Shown here: piece after piece, positions 23,881-35,022 of the stretch | How positions within the stretch are numbered: position 1 is the stretch's first letter | Layout: the number at the start of each line of letters is the position of its first letter | Assembly (NCBI RefSeq): GCF_001649575.2 | Contig: NC_051432.1 | Span: forward strand, 20,835,277-20,899,276 | Reading direction: 5' to 3' | Origin: Kryptolebias marmoratus | Taxonomy: Eukaryota; Chordata; Actinopteri; Cyprinodontiformes; Rivulidae | Length of the DNA: 64,000 nucleotides | Made by a program: the position numbers and the translations under genes | The notes under the pieces: model-generated | The model's input: only the letters and a program-made list of their open reading frames with translations | Databases searched by the model: none | What the model was told of the DNA's origin: nothing

Positions 23881-25370
23881 CTGTGAGCAGAAAATGCAGC
23901 ATTCTTATGTGCTTCAGTGGTAGCTGATTGTTATTGCTGTTCATCACCTTTTGCAGCTCTTCTCTTTTTTTCTTTGTTTCCTATTCAAACATACCTATGA
24001 TTTAATTTACGCCCTTGTATGGGTCCAAAATGCCAGACATTTTGATGTACACACCATTTATGCGTGCTGCCAATCATTTAATGTCTTGGTTTTTGATGTC
24101 AAGAGTGGAACATAAGTGGTAAAAAAGATAGAAATACATCATTTTATATGGAACTTTATTTTGTCTAACGCCATCGAAACATCATCACAGTAGACTTTGC
24201 TATGACAATCTTATCCTTTACTACCATGTTTCACTTGTGACCCCACTCCAGATGTTTCTTTCTGCTTGACTTCTTAGTCTGTTGCTGGCATCAAACATAG
24301 CAAACACTAATCACTGACAGCACACGGTAAAAGCTGTTTTGTAGATGAACGGGTGGCAGAATGTGTTGGAAAGTTAGACTCCGTAACTCTAACATGTTAC
24401 AGTATTACTGTTTCTCATATAAATTATGAAATGTCATAGACTTTTTCATAGGTTTAGTCAAACAGATGATTGTAAGAGCATGTTTAATAATTGACATATA
24501 TAGATCTTTCAGATTTGGAATTAATTGAATAACATGTTGTACAAAGAACTGGAAAATTTTAGAGGAACAAAAATGGAGATCCATATTTTATATGTTTTGA
24601 AGACTTAAACAGAAACGATGCACAGCTTCAAAAAAATGAACCTCTTGTGTAAGTTTGTTTTAAGTGGACTTCACCATCTGAGATAGAGTTGGAGGCGAGT
24701 TGAGTTCAGTGGCACTTTTGTCAAAGCTTTCATCTTAACACCAGCTCTGTAATTGGCAATCTTTACTAGGTGTTCAGCAACTTCAAACACTTAAAGTGTC
24801 TCGAGAGCTTAGGTTTAAAAATATTTTCAAAGTCTGGTCAGACGTTTGAGTCTGTGGATTGACTTGAAATGCAGTGTTTTCCACAGTTCTGCAAAATAAT
24901 TTTCTTCTTGTTTCGTAATACACAGTAAATTTAGAAAACTCAATTAAATAGTCTAACTCCATTGACATTCATTTATTTTTCTGTAGTTAGACTTTAACGA
25001 CTGATTAAAAATTGATCAAGAGAAATAAAGAAAAAAGTTTATTGTTTTAACAGTTGACACATAGTAGCTCTACGCATTTTCTAAAATACTGTATTTGTCA
25101 AAGAAACATCAATGAGGCTAATTAAATAATTAAAACAACAACAAAAGAGTGAAAAAGGCTGTGGAAACTCCAAGAGTCAAGAGGAAACTTAACAAGGACA
25201 ACATTTTGATTATAAACAAAGAAAACCAAACAGAATATTTACTGATGGGGAAATCAACTAAATACAAAGTCGGTATGGTGATTACCAAACTTATGGTATT
25301 CATGGACAGCAGATAGCAAAACAAACAGATACAAACCGAGAACCAGACTGAGAATGTACAAACAACAGAC
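23881..25370. other. Unique non-coding DNA, no gene seen
   Basis: AT-rich sequence, A-rich from about 25110 to 25370 with AAC-containing words just before the LINE-like fragment. No exon is supported. Confidence 0.5.
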
Positions 25371-25468
25371 TTCTTCTTCTTCTTTCGGCTGTTCCCTCTT
25401 CAGGGGTTGCCACAGCGAGTCATCCTTCTCCATCTAACTCTGTCTTCTGTGTCCCCTGTCCTCACTCA
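25371..25468 (-). mobile_element. LINE fragment, probably RTE-type, minus orientation
   Basis: The segment ttcttcttcttctttcggct, then caggggttgccacagcgagt, then catccttctccatctaactc matches from memory a widespread fish repeat of the form 'ctttcggctgctcccgttaggggtcgccacagcgg'. I associate that with the 3' end of RTE-like LINEs read in reverse. Only about 100 bp remain. The family assignment is less certain than the fact that it is a dispersed repeat. Confidence 0.6.
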
Positions 25469-26383
25469 ACAAATTCCAGATACAATAAAAATGAGTTCAT
25501 TAGACTGGATGGCTTTCAAAGCGTATGGTTAATTTTACCAATGTACCAAATCTTACTGTAAACCTGCCATAATCATCCATTTACTGTCCTATTCTCAATT
25601 TATGCTCCATAGCAGTTCAAAGAAATGTCTGACTTAAAAAAAGCTTAATTAAAATAAAACAAAAAAATCATTGTGTGGTTCCTGGGAGCAAAATAAAAAG
25701 GAATAAAAGAAGGGTCAAATGAATGAAAGACTAAATGAAGTCTGATGGTGGTATTTTACTAACAGAGGGGTTTAAAACCCATCATTAACTTTAACTTTTG
25801 GTTTTAATCGCCCAAGCTATATACTGAGATCAGCACTGATAGTTCTTGTGGCAGCAGTGACACAGTTACAGCAGCAGCACGCAGCAAACACACACATCCA
25901 CAGGAATTCTCCTGCTATCAGGCAGCTCGAGGCCTTTCTGTGGTTTTGACACGAGCTGTTGTGATGTGCAACAGTATGCCAGCTAGCTGGGTGGGAGGAT
26001 GTAGATGTGTTCCTATACGCCTTAGTAAGACCGTAATCCTTGTCTTACACAGTGTATGTGTGTGTGGGTGTGTGTGCGCGTGTGTGTATGTCATGGTATA
26101 AACAGATTGCAGTTTTTGCTAAGGTAAACTTATTTTGAACCATGGTTTAGGTGTATATGTGTGACTAAATCCTCACTGGAATGTAACAATAGATGAAGTC
26201 ATAAAAACTTTTCCGGAACATGTGATTTTGCTTTCACACTTTATGCTTGTATGAAAATATACTCTACTGTTCCTTCTTCATTTACAGAATGCCTATCATT
26301 TTCATGTTTCTAATAATTTTAATTTATCATCAACAATCTTCTGCTAGATTTAATTATCCACTTATAATCGTTTTTTTTCTTTT
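25469..26383. other. Unique non-coding DNA with a TG-rich microsatellite
   Basis: Includes an imperfect (TG)n tract at 26052-26090 (gtgtgggtgtgtgtgcgcgt). A moderately GC-rich patch at 25830-25990 (cagcagtgacacagttacag, ctcgaggcctttctgtggtt) could be regulatory, but nothing specific supports that. Confidence 0.5.
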
Positions 26384-26507
26384 TTAACCTTCCCGTGGCC
26401 TTCTGGTCAAATTGACCCAAAGTTATAAAGACTAAGATCCACAGGTTACAAAGTTACAAAAATTCTCTTTCGATTTCTCTCTTTTTTGGGGACTTCAAGA
26501 GGGTTAA
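26384..26507. mobile_element. Short TTAA-flanked MITE, piggyBac-like
   Basis: A 124-bp segment is bounded by TTAA at both ends (26384-26387 and 26504-26507). The left end reads ccttcccgtggcc and the right end, on the opposite strand, ccctcttgaagtcc, so the first bases are related. Near the left end is ggtcaaattgaccc, a near-palindrome that I recall from small fish elements of this kind. TTAA target duplication is the hallmark of piggyBac-type transposons. The terminal repeats are weak, which limits confidence. Confidence 0.4.
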
Positions 26508-27104
26508 TTAAAGGCAGATCTAATGAACTGTATTTTACAGGAGAATGCTTTTTGAAATAAGTGTAAAAGTCAAATACTGTTGAAGGTTGACTCTTGAGAC
26601 CATAACAAAAACACAAGGAAAGAGGCAGTAATACATGCTAAAAAATGAAAGAAAAAACATCAGAAGAAAGGAATTCCTTAAAAAAGATCAGAGGCATGCT
26701 GGAGCTATAGTGGTTGTGACTTGAATAGTAATAATCCCAGAGACACAAAAACAGAGTGAAGAGGCAGGGAGTTTGACTTTACCCCTTAATAACAACAGAC
26801 GGAGTAGAAGGCATTGCAAAGGAAATCCATTATTAGAAATGTTATCTAATGATTGCAGTATGTGGATCTGCATGTTATGAGTTGCATTGACTCATGATGA
26901 GACATCACCTCAACTGCAGAGAAAATTATCTGGCTAAATGCACATCCTGTAGTTGTTGAGGATGTTGTAATATCACTTCAGTTTGTTAATAAAACACTGC
27001 CTCAGCATTTCATTTTAAAAAAATTTCAATTTTTACACTGATTTACCTGTTGTAATAGCTTGGCTAACTTGAGTTTTGGGTGTTCCCACTCTGAGAATAA
27101 ATTA
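26508..27104. other. Unique non-coding DNA, no gene seen
   Basis: AT-rich sequence with small unsupported frames (26688-26873 minus). Confidence 0.5.
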
Positions 27105-27584
27105 ATTTTCCGGACTACAAGGCGCACTTAAAAGCCTTCAATTTTCTCAAAAACGACAGTGCGCCTTATAGTACCTTACATATATAAGAAGTCATGATGT
27201 TTAAGTATGACTTTGGTAAACTACAAAGCTGCACCGCTTGCAGCATTAAGGGTCAGTTATAGTCACGTTTTGTAGCATCACGCGGGGCCTGACCTGAGCG
27301 AGCGGTGGAGGAGTTTATACTTGACGCTTATGTCGGTGCAGTATCCGTTGGTTTTAAACCATTTGATTATCTTTGTGATCTCTCATAGAGGCATCATATA
27401 AATGCTGATACAGGTAAACCAGCTCTGCTAGAGCACTGAAATCATCCATTTTTAATGAAGTGCAATCCGTGCAAAGTTACAAAAATGATGATGCGCATTA
27501 TAGTTCGGTGCGCCTTATATATAACAAAAATTTGAAAATGGACCATTCATTGACAGTGTGCCCTATTGTGCGGAAAATACGGTA
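27105..27584. mobile_element. Non-autonomous DNA transposon with terminal and internal 'gcgccttata' repeats
   Basis: The left end reads ttttccggactacaaggcgc and the right end, on the minus strand, taccgtattttccgcacaat, then agggcacact. Several internal copies of gtgcgccttata occur at 27162-27172, 27509-27518 and nearby, in both orientations. This is the recognisable vertebrate MITE type whose termini read 'taccgtattttccggactataaggcgca'. The element is about 480 bp with no coding capacity. CpG-rich words such as cacgcggggcctgacctgag in the middle are unusual for the AT-rich surroundings. The superfamily (hAT or another) is not assigned here. Confidence 0.72.
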
Positions 27585-28375
27585 GGCTTAATGTTACACA
27601 ACATAAATGCAGCTTTAGCAATGAATTGACTTTAGTTACTTTTATAGTAAACAATCCTTATAATGAGGTATACAGCAACAGATTGTTGGACAGAGACAAA
27701 CACAGAGAACAAAAATAAAACAAGAGAAACCAAATCAGGTCTTTGCATCTTTCTAGCTCATTAAGAAAATCTGGTCTGCAAGAAAAAACAATAATATTAG
27801 CAATAAACCTTTCATATCGTAAAGCAAAAATATTTAACTTGATTTTTGCTGGGGTGGCAGAAGTCTGCTTCCATAATGTCACACATCATGATAGTAAAAC
27901 AAGTACAAGAAGTGAGAGACAGACCTCCAGAGATTGCAGATCAAAAATACACAAAAAACACTGACTCATTGCAGACTGCCTCTTGCCTGGTTACAAGTTT
28001 GTTTTTATTACTTAAAAATACTTTGAAAGAAAAATGTTATTGAACTATTTTTTTTAAATGGTGAAGAGTGTTTATTTACTGACATGTTTTAATGTAGGAA
28101 AAAACAATTGATTAACACTTTGTCATGAGATGGTTGTCCTCCAAGGAAAGATGAACCGAAAAACAGTTTATTTCTATAGTCACTCTATAGCTCACTCGAC
28201 AACAGGGAAAGCATTTTTATTGAAGGTATTTTTCCATTTTCTTATGTAAATGAGGAATTTGACACACCTAAAGATTCCTGTCAAATGTGTATGTGTGCAT
28301 GTATGTGTGTTTAGTGTTTTTTGTTTGTGTCTCTGTGAGGGAGCTCCATCTGTGTGTGGACACACATCATTCAGC
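27585..28375. other. Unique non-coding DNA, no gene seen
   Basis: Overlapping short open frames on both strands at 27658-28043 are not protein-like. A TG-rich patch lies at about 28285-28310. Confidence 0.5.
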
Positions 28376-28450
28376 ATGCCACCAAGTGAAGCAGAACATG
28401 GAAGAAATTTTAATCAAGGCTCTCACAGCGAGCCTGTTGGGTTTGTAGAG
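28376..28450 (+). CDS. Possible short first or internal coding segment with consensus donor (weak)
   Basis: An ATG at 28376 opens 25 codons beginning MPPSEAEHGRNFNQ and ending GFVE, followed at once by GTAAGT at 28451, a perfect donor. The composition (Glu, Ser, Gly, Asn, His) is unlike the Val/Cys repeats that the neighbouring TG-rich DNA encodes. An AG at 28373-28374 could serve as an acceptor, giving a 76-base exon, but it has a poor pyrimidine tract. I recognise no family. Chance is the likelier explanation. A matching transcript would be needed to raise this. Confidence 0.18.
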
Positions 28451-28460
28451 GTAAGTGATT

Positions 28461-28486
28461 GTGCGCGTGTGTGTGTGTGTGTGTGT
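28461..28486. repeat. (TG)n microsatellite, about 26 bp
   Basis: Runs as gtgcgcgtgtgtgtgtgtgt and onward, ten bases after the GTAAGT donor-like site. It produces Cys-Val repeats in the + frames that cross it. Confidence 0.9.
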
Positions 28487-29099
28487 TCGCATGTGCTTCT
28501 GTGCTTGTGAGCGTTGGTTATTGGAAATATTATCTGGGGTATTGTGATGAAACATTAAGACTTCTCCCAACAGTGATAAAGAAGCAAATAGTCTTGTGTG
28601 TGACCCCAGAGTGGCTCCTTGGGAGAGAAAAGATTACTGTGACTGGTTGGCTCAGTAGTAATAGTTACAAGGTCCATGCATGTTCGGGGTCTTTTCCTTT
28701 GCCCAGCACAGTAGACTGCAAACCAATTTCTTTTGTTTTGACCAGTTCTCACTGACTTCCTCTCTTTTCCTAACATATTCTTTAGTTTTTCACAGATCTT
28801 TTTTTTTCCTTTGTCATGGGTGTGAAATTGATTCCTTGTTAATTGTATTATTTCAAAAACAACATGCTTACATAGGGTCTCTTCATTTGGATTTTGTTTG
28901 CCTAAAACATGCAATTTTTCACTGGAAAAAGCACAACAGATTTAAAAAGTTGGTCAAAGACTCACTTACATCTACTATAGCATTTCCTTTACCATTTGGC
29001 AACAAATATTTTGCAATAAAATAAAAAGTGTTTATTTCAATCTATTCCTATGTGTCTTGAAAGATAAGCATTTATAGTTTGAAACACAGGAAACAATTA
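28487..29099. other. Unique non-coding DNA with stop-poor frames
   Basis: Three open frames overlap here (28459-28755 plus, 28680-29024 plus, 28555-28914 minus, up to 119 codons). None shows protein-like composition or splice borders, and overlap on both strands argues for chance. Confidence 0.45.
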
Positions 29100-29400
29100 A
29101 ATGCTTCACAAGCTATGTTGAAACTGGTCCCTTCAGTGCCATTTTTGTGTGTTCCTACCACAGCATAATGGGTTTCATTATAACTCTGTAAGTCACACAC
29201 TAAGCATTCACGCAGCTTTTCACATGGTAATATCTAAACAGCGGGCCTTGGGGTGCGATATCACGCCATACTGCATCAAAATTGTGCAGTTTATGCAGTC
29301 AGCACCTTCAAGTAGCCTGAAGCACAGAGAAAGTCCTGTGATTGCAATCTATGTTGGTTTTATGGGTTTTCTTAGCAAATCTGTAAAATGTACAATATAG
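29100..29400. promoter_or_regulatory. Candidate conserved non-coding element
   Basis: Non-repetitive block with cacagcataatgggtttcat, gcgggccttggggtgcgata, tcacgccatactgcatcaaa and gtgattgcaatctatgttgg. Two CpG-containing words sit within an AT-rich region. The + frame 29149-29400 is open, but the translation is not family-like. Function is inferred from texture only. Confidence 0.27.
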
Positions 29401-29944
29401 TGACCTACTGAAAAAGGGAATGGTTTGTAGATATAACTGCATCTCTTTTAGTTGTCACATAAAAGTTTTATTGCCACTGAGTACAAGTCTTTTGTTTAGG
29501 AAGAAACGTGCATTATATAACCGATATTTATACATATTTATGTAAGTTCAAAAGAAACAAAAAGGGGCTGATATGTTTTTCACTGATATTTCTTACAAAA
29601 GAGACTTATAGACACCAAATTATGTAAAGAATAACAGATCAAGATTTGATTTGACTTATTTCATCTGCTGCTTATGTGGTTGTAAGTTTATTATTACAAC
29701 ATTCCAATGGAATCATTACAATAAAATGTAAACTTCATATCTTTCAAAAACTGTTGGCAACTTGTTAAATAATGCTCAATGTCTAATTCTAAATGGTACC
29801 AAAAACCAGTTAACAATCATTATTATGTATATGTAGTTCCTTTATTGGGCACACAAGTAGTACACAAACAAATGTATAAAAAATACAATTATTCTGACAT
29901 TAAACGTGCCCAGAGGCATACTTTCCAAGCTGTCCTTTTTCTCT
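29401..29944. other. Unique AT-rich DNA, no gene seen
   Basis: AT-rich sequence ending in a TC-rich run (ctctctctctttctctctta near 29941-29960). No exon is supported. Confidence 0.5.
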
Positions 29945-30470
29945 CTCTCTTTCTCTCTTAGATTTTTGCAATTACCATTTTGAGATGGCCCTTTTCCTCG
30001 GTCTGGTTCCTCTCAGTCAGCTGTGCAGAAAAGAAGTTATAATTCCTCTAGACTCTGTGCCAAGGGGACAAACTCTTCTTTGAATTAAAAACCAAGATAA
30101 AAAAAATAATAAAATCTCAAGGTGATTATTCTGGTCCACACTTGTATTTTTTCGTGGTATTACATACAGCTAATATATTCCATCTTTTTATGATGTTTAC
30201 TCTTAATGCCAAGCAAAATTTCAATCTTCCCGAATGGAGAAGTCACAGATTGGAGAACGGAGGGTTTCATACCTCCTTTACTACCCTCTTATTAACTCAG
30301 GCTCAGTCGGAACTAACCTCATACCCCCCACCGTCTGTATTAATTATGCTCCTGTGCGGATCAGGGAGGATTTATTAGATAGAGGGAGGCTTAAGATTGC
30401 TGGCATTTTGCTTATTAATGATGATCATGATAATCCCCTTTTCTAGTAGATTGGGATTTATTGTAGGGAG
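29945..30470. promoter_or_regulatory. Candidate conserved non-coding element, about 500 bp, two sub-blocks
   Basis: Sub-block one (about 29960-30085) includes ttttgagatggcccttttcc, ctcagtcagctgtgcagaaa and ctgtgccaaggggacaaac. Sub-block two (about 30180-30470) includes cagattggagaacggagggt, aactcaggctcagtcggaac, ttaattatgctcctgtgcgg and ttattaatgatgatcatgat. Sub-block two holds several TAAT/ATTA cores. Both are free of simple repeats, and two + frames (30142-30378, 30234-30446) are open at once, which real exons rarely show. This is the strongest regulatory candidate in the centre of the window. Confidence 0.35.
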
Positions 30471-31344
30471 ACACAAGACCTGTGTTTACACTGTTGGTGG
30501 TAAATCAATGTCAGATAAGGTGTTTGGGTTTTTTGTTGTTGTGTTGTAATTGTTTTGTTTTTGTTTTAGTTTTGCATGTTAGACACTATTGACCTCTTGA
30601 CTAGAAACGAAGCTTGATTGACAGTAAAAACACGAGTCATCAGTCTTCCCTTTCTGCCAGTTTATAAACTAAACCTTTCACCCACCTGTAACACCTTTTG
30701 ACCCATTTCCTTTCTTTTGTTCTTGTTTGTTTGGCTTTGGTTTCATGTTTCTAATTATTTAAGAGCTGATGCTTCATAGCCATCCTCATTTCCTTTATAA
30801 AATTTTCACGTTTCTTTCTTTTACCCCTTTTCCATCTTTTATCAGATGCCCTTTCCACTGAACAAAGCCTATATTTACATTCCATCACCCAACCTTTTAT
30901 TTTTATCCACTGCAATTTTTAGTCACCAGCTTCAGCAATTAATTAAAATAAAACATCATGAACTCCCCCTCTCTTAGTGTCACTTTACTGATGTCAGATT
31001 ATGAATATGTTGTATAGTAGAGGGTGCCAGCTGTGATGCAATGACAGTAAAAGTACGTTCACATCTTTATTCTGTCTTTGATCAGCATATTTGTCAAAAC
31101 GGGCCTCTTCTAAAGACATAAATAAAGATAGCAAAGTAATGCGGTAATTGTAATAGGATATTAAAGCTGACAGCTTTTTGGAAACAACTCTGTGATCTTG
31201 TACAGGAACACAACACAAACAAAGTATTAAGACAGGGTGTCAAGAATATTTTAAATATATTTCCTGCAGTCCCAAATGTTTTTTAGTTACACTGGTTTCA
31301 CTGCAAAATTCTCGCTCTACTACATTGCAGCAAATTATGTACAT
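30471..31344. other. Unique non-coding DNA, no gene seen
   Basis: T-rich and AT-rich sequence, with one unsupported minus frame at 30994-31218. Confidence 0.5.
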
Positions 31345-31430
31345 CACTGTGCAAAAGTTTTAAACAACCACAAAAGCATATTTTTATATTACTTAAGACT
31401 GTTTTGCAATCTTTTAAAGTGGCCAGAATA
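31345..31430 (+). mobile_element. Tc1/mariner-like terminal fragment
   Basis: The words cactgtgcaaaagttttaaa and caaccac resemble the end 'cactgtgcaaaagttttaggcag' that I recall from fish mariner-type elements. The match fades after about 80 bp and no right end was found, so it is a fragment or a chance likeness. Confidence 0.4.
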
Positions 31431-34400
31431 ATAGTTGCTCAAGCTTCTTGAAAGTCTTTAAAATGTATTTATTTTCTGTCTAACACTTGAACCTGACCAT
31501 AGCAACGGTCTGTGCACTGTGTGTCTGAGATATGAGGAAAGTGGATAGTGGAGAACAAAATGAGAAATGGCAGGCTAATAAAAATTATCTACAGCAAATA
31601 AAGAGTCTGACAGTCATGTCTGACATTTTGGCACACTAACTATAAGTGCACTGGTCCCTCTTTTTCAAGTCATTAGTCCTGTAGTGCAAAGGTACTAGGT
31701 GACTCCAACGAAGGATTTTGTGTTTTTATGTGTTTGTGTGTTGTAGTCCTGTTCAGCATAGAATTGGGAATGACATTGCCATTCTCAATTGTGTTTTTTA
31801 GGTGATATGTTTGTTTTTTAGGGGATATGTTTGGCTCTTCTCCTCAAGCAAATCAGTCTATTGCCTGTGTATTTTCATCCTATATCTAAAACAAGAGGTC
31901 AATAAAGCCATATGAAGAAAGGGCCTAGATGAAACAACATTTTTTATATAGTTCTTTTTTGTGCTATTTTTCATTTTTGTAAAAATCTGGCCTAGTTATA
32001 TCAGAGTAACAGTGAGTTTTGCACATCTGGTACAGAATTTCTAGAGGGTGTTAACTGCTTTGGTATTCAAACAACACCACGAGATGAGCGGAACACCCTT
32101 GCACTCAAGTGAAAGAGGAAATGGGGGCAACCTTTTCTAACCACAATGATGCCCCTGCCATTGAATCCTCTTTTGTCAAAGCTTGTCAACTCCACTGTTA
32201 AATGACACAGATGAGCATAAGTTTGAAATATGGGACTTTTGAGTATCCCACTTATGGTGCTTTTCCTTTTTTTCCCAGATTTGTCACAATATGTTTAGTT
32301 TTCGTATTGTTCTAACTTTAATTTAGCCTTTCTATGATTCTTTAAGTTTAACTTCAAGACATTGAATGGAATTACATTTGCATTTCATGCATCACAGAAC
32401 AATGTCAAGCTTTTCTCCTAAAAATGTTAAATATCCTGGAAACATGGAGCTTTCAACTTCTGTCACACTTGAAATATTTGCAGTAAAAAGAGATATTCAC
32501 AATCAAAATGTATTTTATTAGAATTATTTTGTCAGTTTTAAGTCATGCAATCATATTTTATTTACTTCTTAAATCTGTATAGATGTAAACAGAGAAATCA
32601 GAAAATCCCTGATGTTTGATGCTACTTGATGTAAACTTATGTTTACTTACTTTTTACTTTTGTCGTAACTTAAAGGATCCTTTAAACACTTCAGCATCTG
32701 ATCCTTTTGTTGATGACTCTGTTGATGTAAAGTTTGAACTGTTAAGTGCTTGCTCACCATCTTTACAACTTCTCTTTTTCTCGTCATTTTTGTAGCATAA
32801 GAGACCAATGTTAAAAATGTTTAATGGGTCTGCTTGATCCTTCAAATAAAAAAAAAATTAAGATAATCCTATTTTTCCAGACAAAACAAACCCCATATGC
32901 TCAAGCTCGGGGTTTCTGCGAGAAACTGTGATTGTACCTGACTTTGAAAAACTGCAAAAATTTAGTTCAGTGATGTGTAGGTTGCATAATATAGTCAACT
33001 TGGTCATAATATGCTCATTTGTGCAGTCAGGATAACTGTGGCTCATATGAAGTGTCCTAACATTCCTCCTTTCCCATTCCAAATCTGTTTCTCAGAATGC
33101 CATCTGTGTGATTTGGTGATTACAGGGTATGGCAAGTCTGGGTATTAGACCATTTCAACACACAGAAAGTGGAGTAAATGGAAGAAGTAAAGCAGATGTG
33201 ACCCATTTAAAAAGAGGTAGCTGATTAAATGAGACATGTGTCATTGAAACTTGTATAGTCTTGAATTAAACTCAATAACCCTTAAAACATTTTATTAATG
33301 GGTGGGGGATTGTGCAATACAATGGCAGTTCACAATAACACATGCACACACAAACCTAGTTTAGCTTTCATCAAGCTTATTATACTTGGCTGGCAGTTTT
33401 GGGGATTTTTTTAATACACACATTCCTTCATTTGCATTTTGACCATGATTAGTTGACAAATATTCTAATTTTAACTCTTGTCATGAGTTAAACTGACCCA
33501 AGTATTAAAATAATAATTATTCTGAAACAAACCATATTTACTTAACAATGTTTAGGATTACACAATCCAATGTTTTGATTTTAACCCATATTTTGGAAAG
33601 AAGAGTGGGGCAAAATGCTTTTATTTATTTGTTTTTTAGGGTGGGTCATATTTAATACCTGCTTTTCTACAAGTTTATTCAGGTGAAATGTTGTGAAGTT
33701 GCATTAAATGACTAATTCAATCAGTGTTATGCCCTTGGTTTTATTTCCACAAAAGGTGATGATGCTATTTCTTTCCTGATTACCAGTAAGTAATTTGAGC
33801 TTTTGATGATTCAATGCTGGTAATAAAATGTTTGTGGAGTTATACTTCTCAGTATGTGCACGCACATGCATTAGTTGGCACATGTTTTCTCTCAAGTGGA
33901 CTTGTACATATTGCTTCAACCTTTTCCTATGGGTGTTCACATGTCCATCTTTGCTCAGGTTTGTGTGTGTGCATCTCTGTAAGGGTGACATTTCCTGTAT
34001 CACGTTTCACTGCTTGTTTGATCTTCTCTCTTTCATCTTCTCTGCAAAGAAATCTGACATTACCAGGTCTCTATATTCTTCACTCTCTCCATTTTAAGTC
34101 CTGAGTACAGATGCCCAAGTGATCGTGTTGGTCTCTATGAGAATGTATGTGAAAGCTAAATGAGGGATGAATGGGTGTGTCCTCTCTACCCCAGAGTGAA
34201 AGAGAGTAAAATGTTCACTCCCTCCTTCTTTGCACACTTTGCATTAGTAAGAGTAGCAGATTCAGGAATGTGTATTTTCAATGAATTAACAATAAGGTTG
34301 CAGATTGGTCTGATGGTTAGCACTAGGCCCTTTCATAAAACAATTTCCATTCAGACCTGAGAAGCCTTCTTCCTGTCCCGGTGTGATTTATAAAAGAATG

Positions 34401-34692
34401 AGCGTTGAAGTCAGCTCAACACTGTTCGTCAGCTCACTACTGTTATGCCTCTGAGCCGCAAAGTAAAGCAGTGACAGACCTGAAATAGCTCATGTATAAA
34501 GGTAAGCTGGCATCACAAACTGTCGGGGTGTTGTAGTGATATGCTTCATGCCTTCTGTGGTTTTGAAATGTTGTCTTCATTTACTTTCTGTAAGCTCAGG
34601 TCATGGCAGACTCAAGTGGTGATGGATGAACAGCCAGAGACAGCTTGAAGAAGGCCTCATCTTTGGCTGTATCACAAAATTGTGTTGTAAAA
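31431..34692. other. Unique non-coding DNA, no gene seen
   Basis: Includes a 20-bp imperfect tandem pair at 31793-31832 (gttttttaggtgatatgttt and the same with one change). Other open frames, for example 33704-34003 minus and 33814-34104 plus, overlap on both strands and are not protein-like. Confidence 0.5.
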
Positions 34693-35022
34693 CGGACTAC
34701 TGCCACCTATTGCAAAAAGGTCTAAGGTTTGATTCTCAGCTGGGGCATTTCTGTACACAATTTGCATGCTGTTTCCATGCATGTGTGAGTTTTCTCTTGG
34801 TAGTTGAACTTCCTTCCACAGTTCAAAGCATGCTTGTTTAGTTAATTTACATTTCAAACTTGACTTTAGGCGTGGGCATGGCTATATGTCTCTGTGTTGG
34901 CTTTGTAATAGACTGGCAGCCTGTACAAACTGTAACCCTGCCTCTTGCTCATACTCCACCCTGACCCATACTCTGCTTTTCACTCGTTAGCTGCTGGAGA
35001 CAGGCACGTGTCCCTCCATAAC
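34693..35022 (-). mobile_element. SINE-like fish repeat, minus orientation (copy 3)
   Basis: Read on the + strand, the order is reversed relative to copy 1: aaggtttgattctcagctgg (B-box-like), then aatttgcatgctgtttccat, gcatgtgtgagttttctctt, cttccttccacagttcaaag, then aatagactggcagcctgtac and gctgctggagacaggcacg. These are the complements of the successive blocks of the 648-1006 copy. The head end is kept here, with the tRNA-like box B (ggtttgattctcag near 34726-34739). The copy is well diverged. Confidence 0.68.

Noticed and set aside
28555..28914. 119-codon minus-strand frame overlapping + frames
   Set aside because: Open frames overlap on both strands without protein-like composition or splice borders.
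34300..34345. tRNA or SINE head-like words (ggtctgatggttagcactag)
   Set aside because: Resembles an A-box region, but no matching B box follows at the right spacing and no cloverleaf can be drawn. The SINE-like copy nearby starts about 350 bases later.
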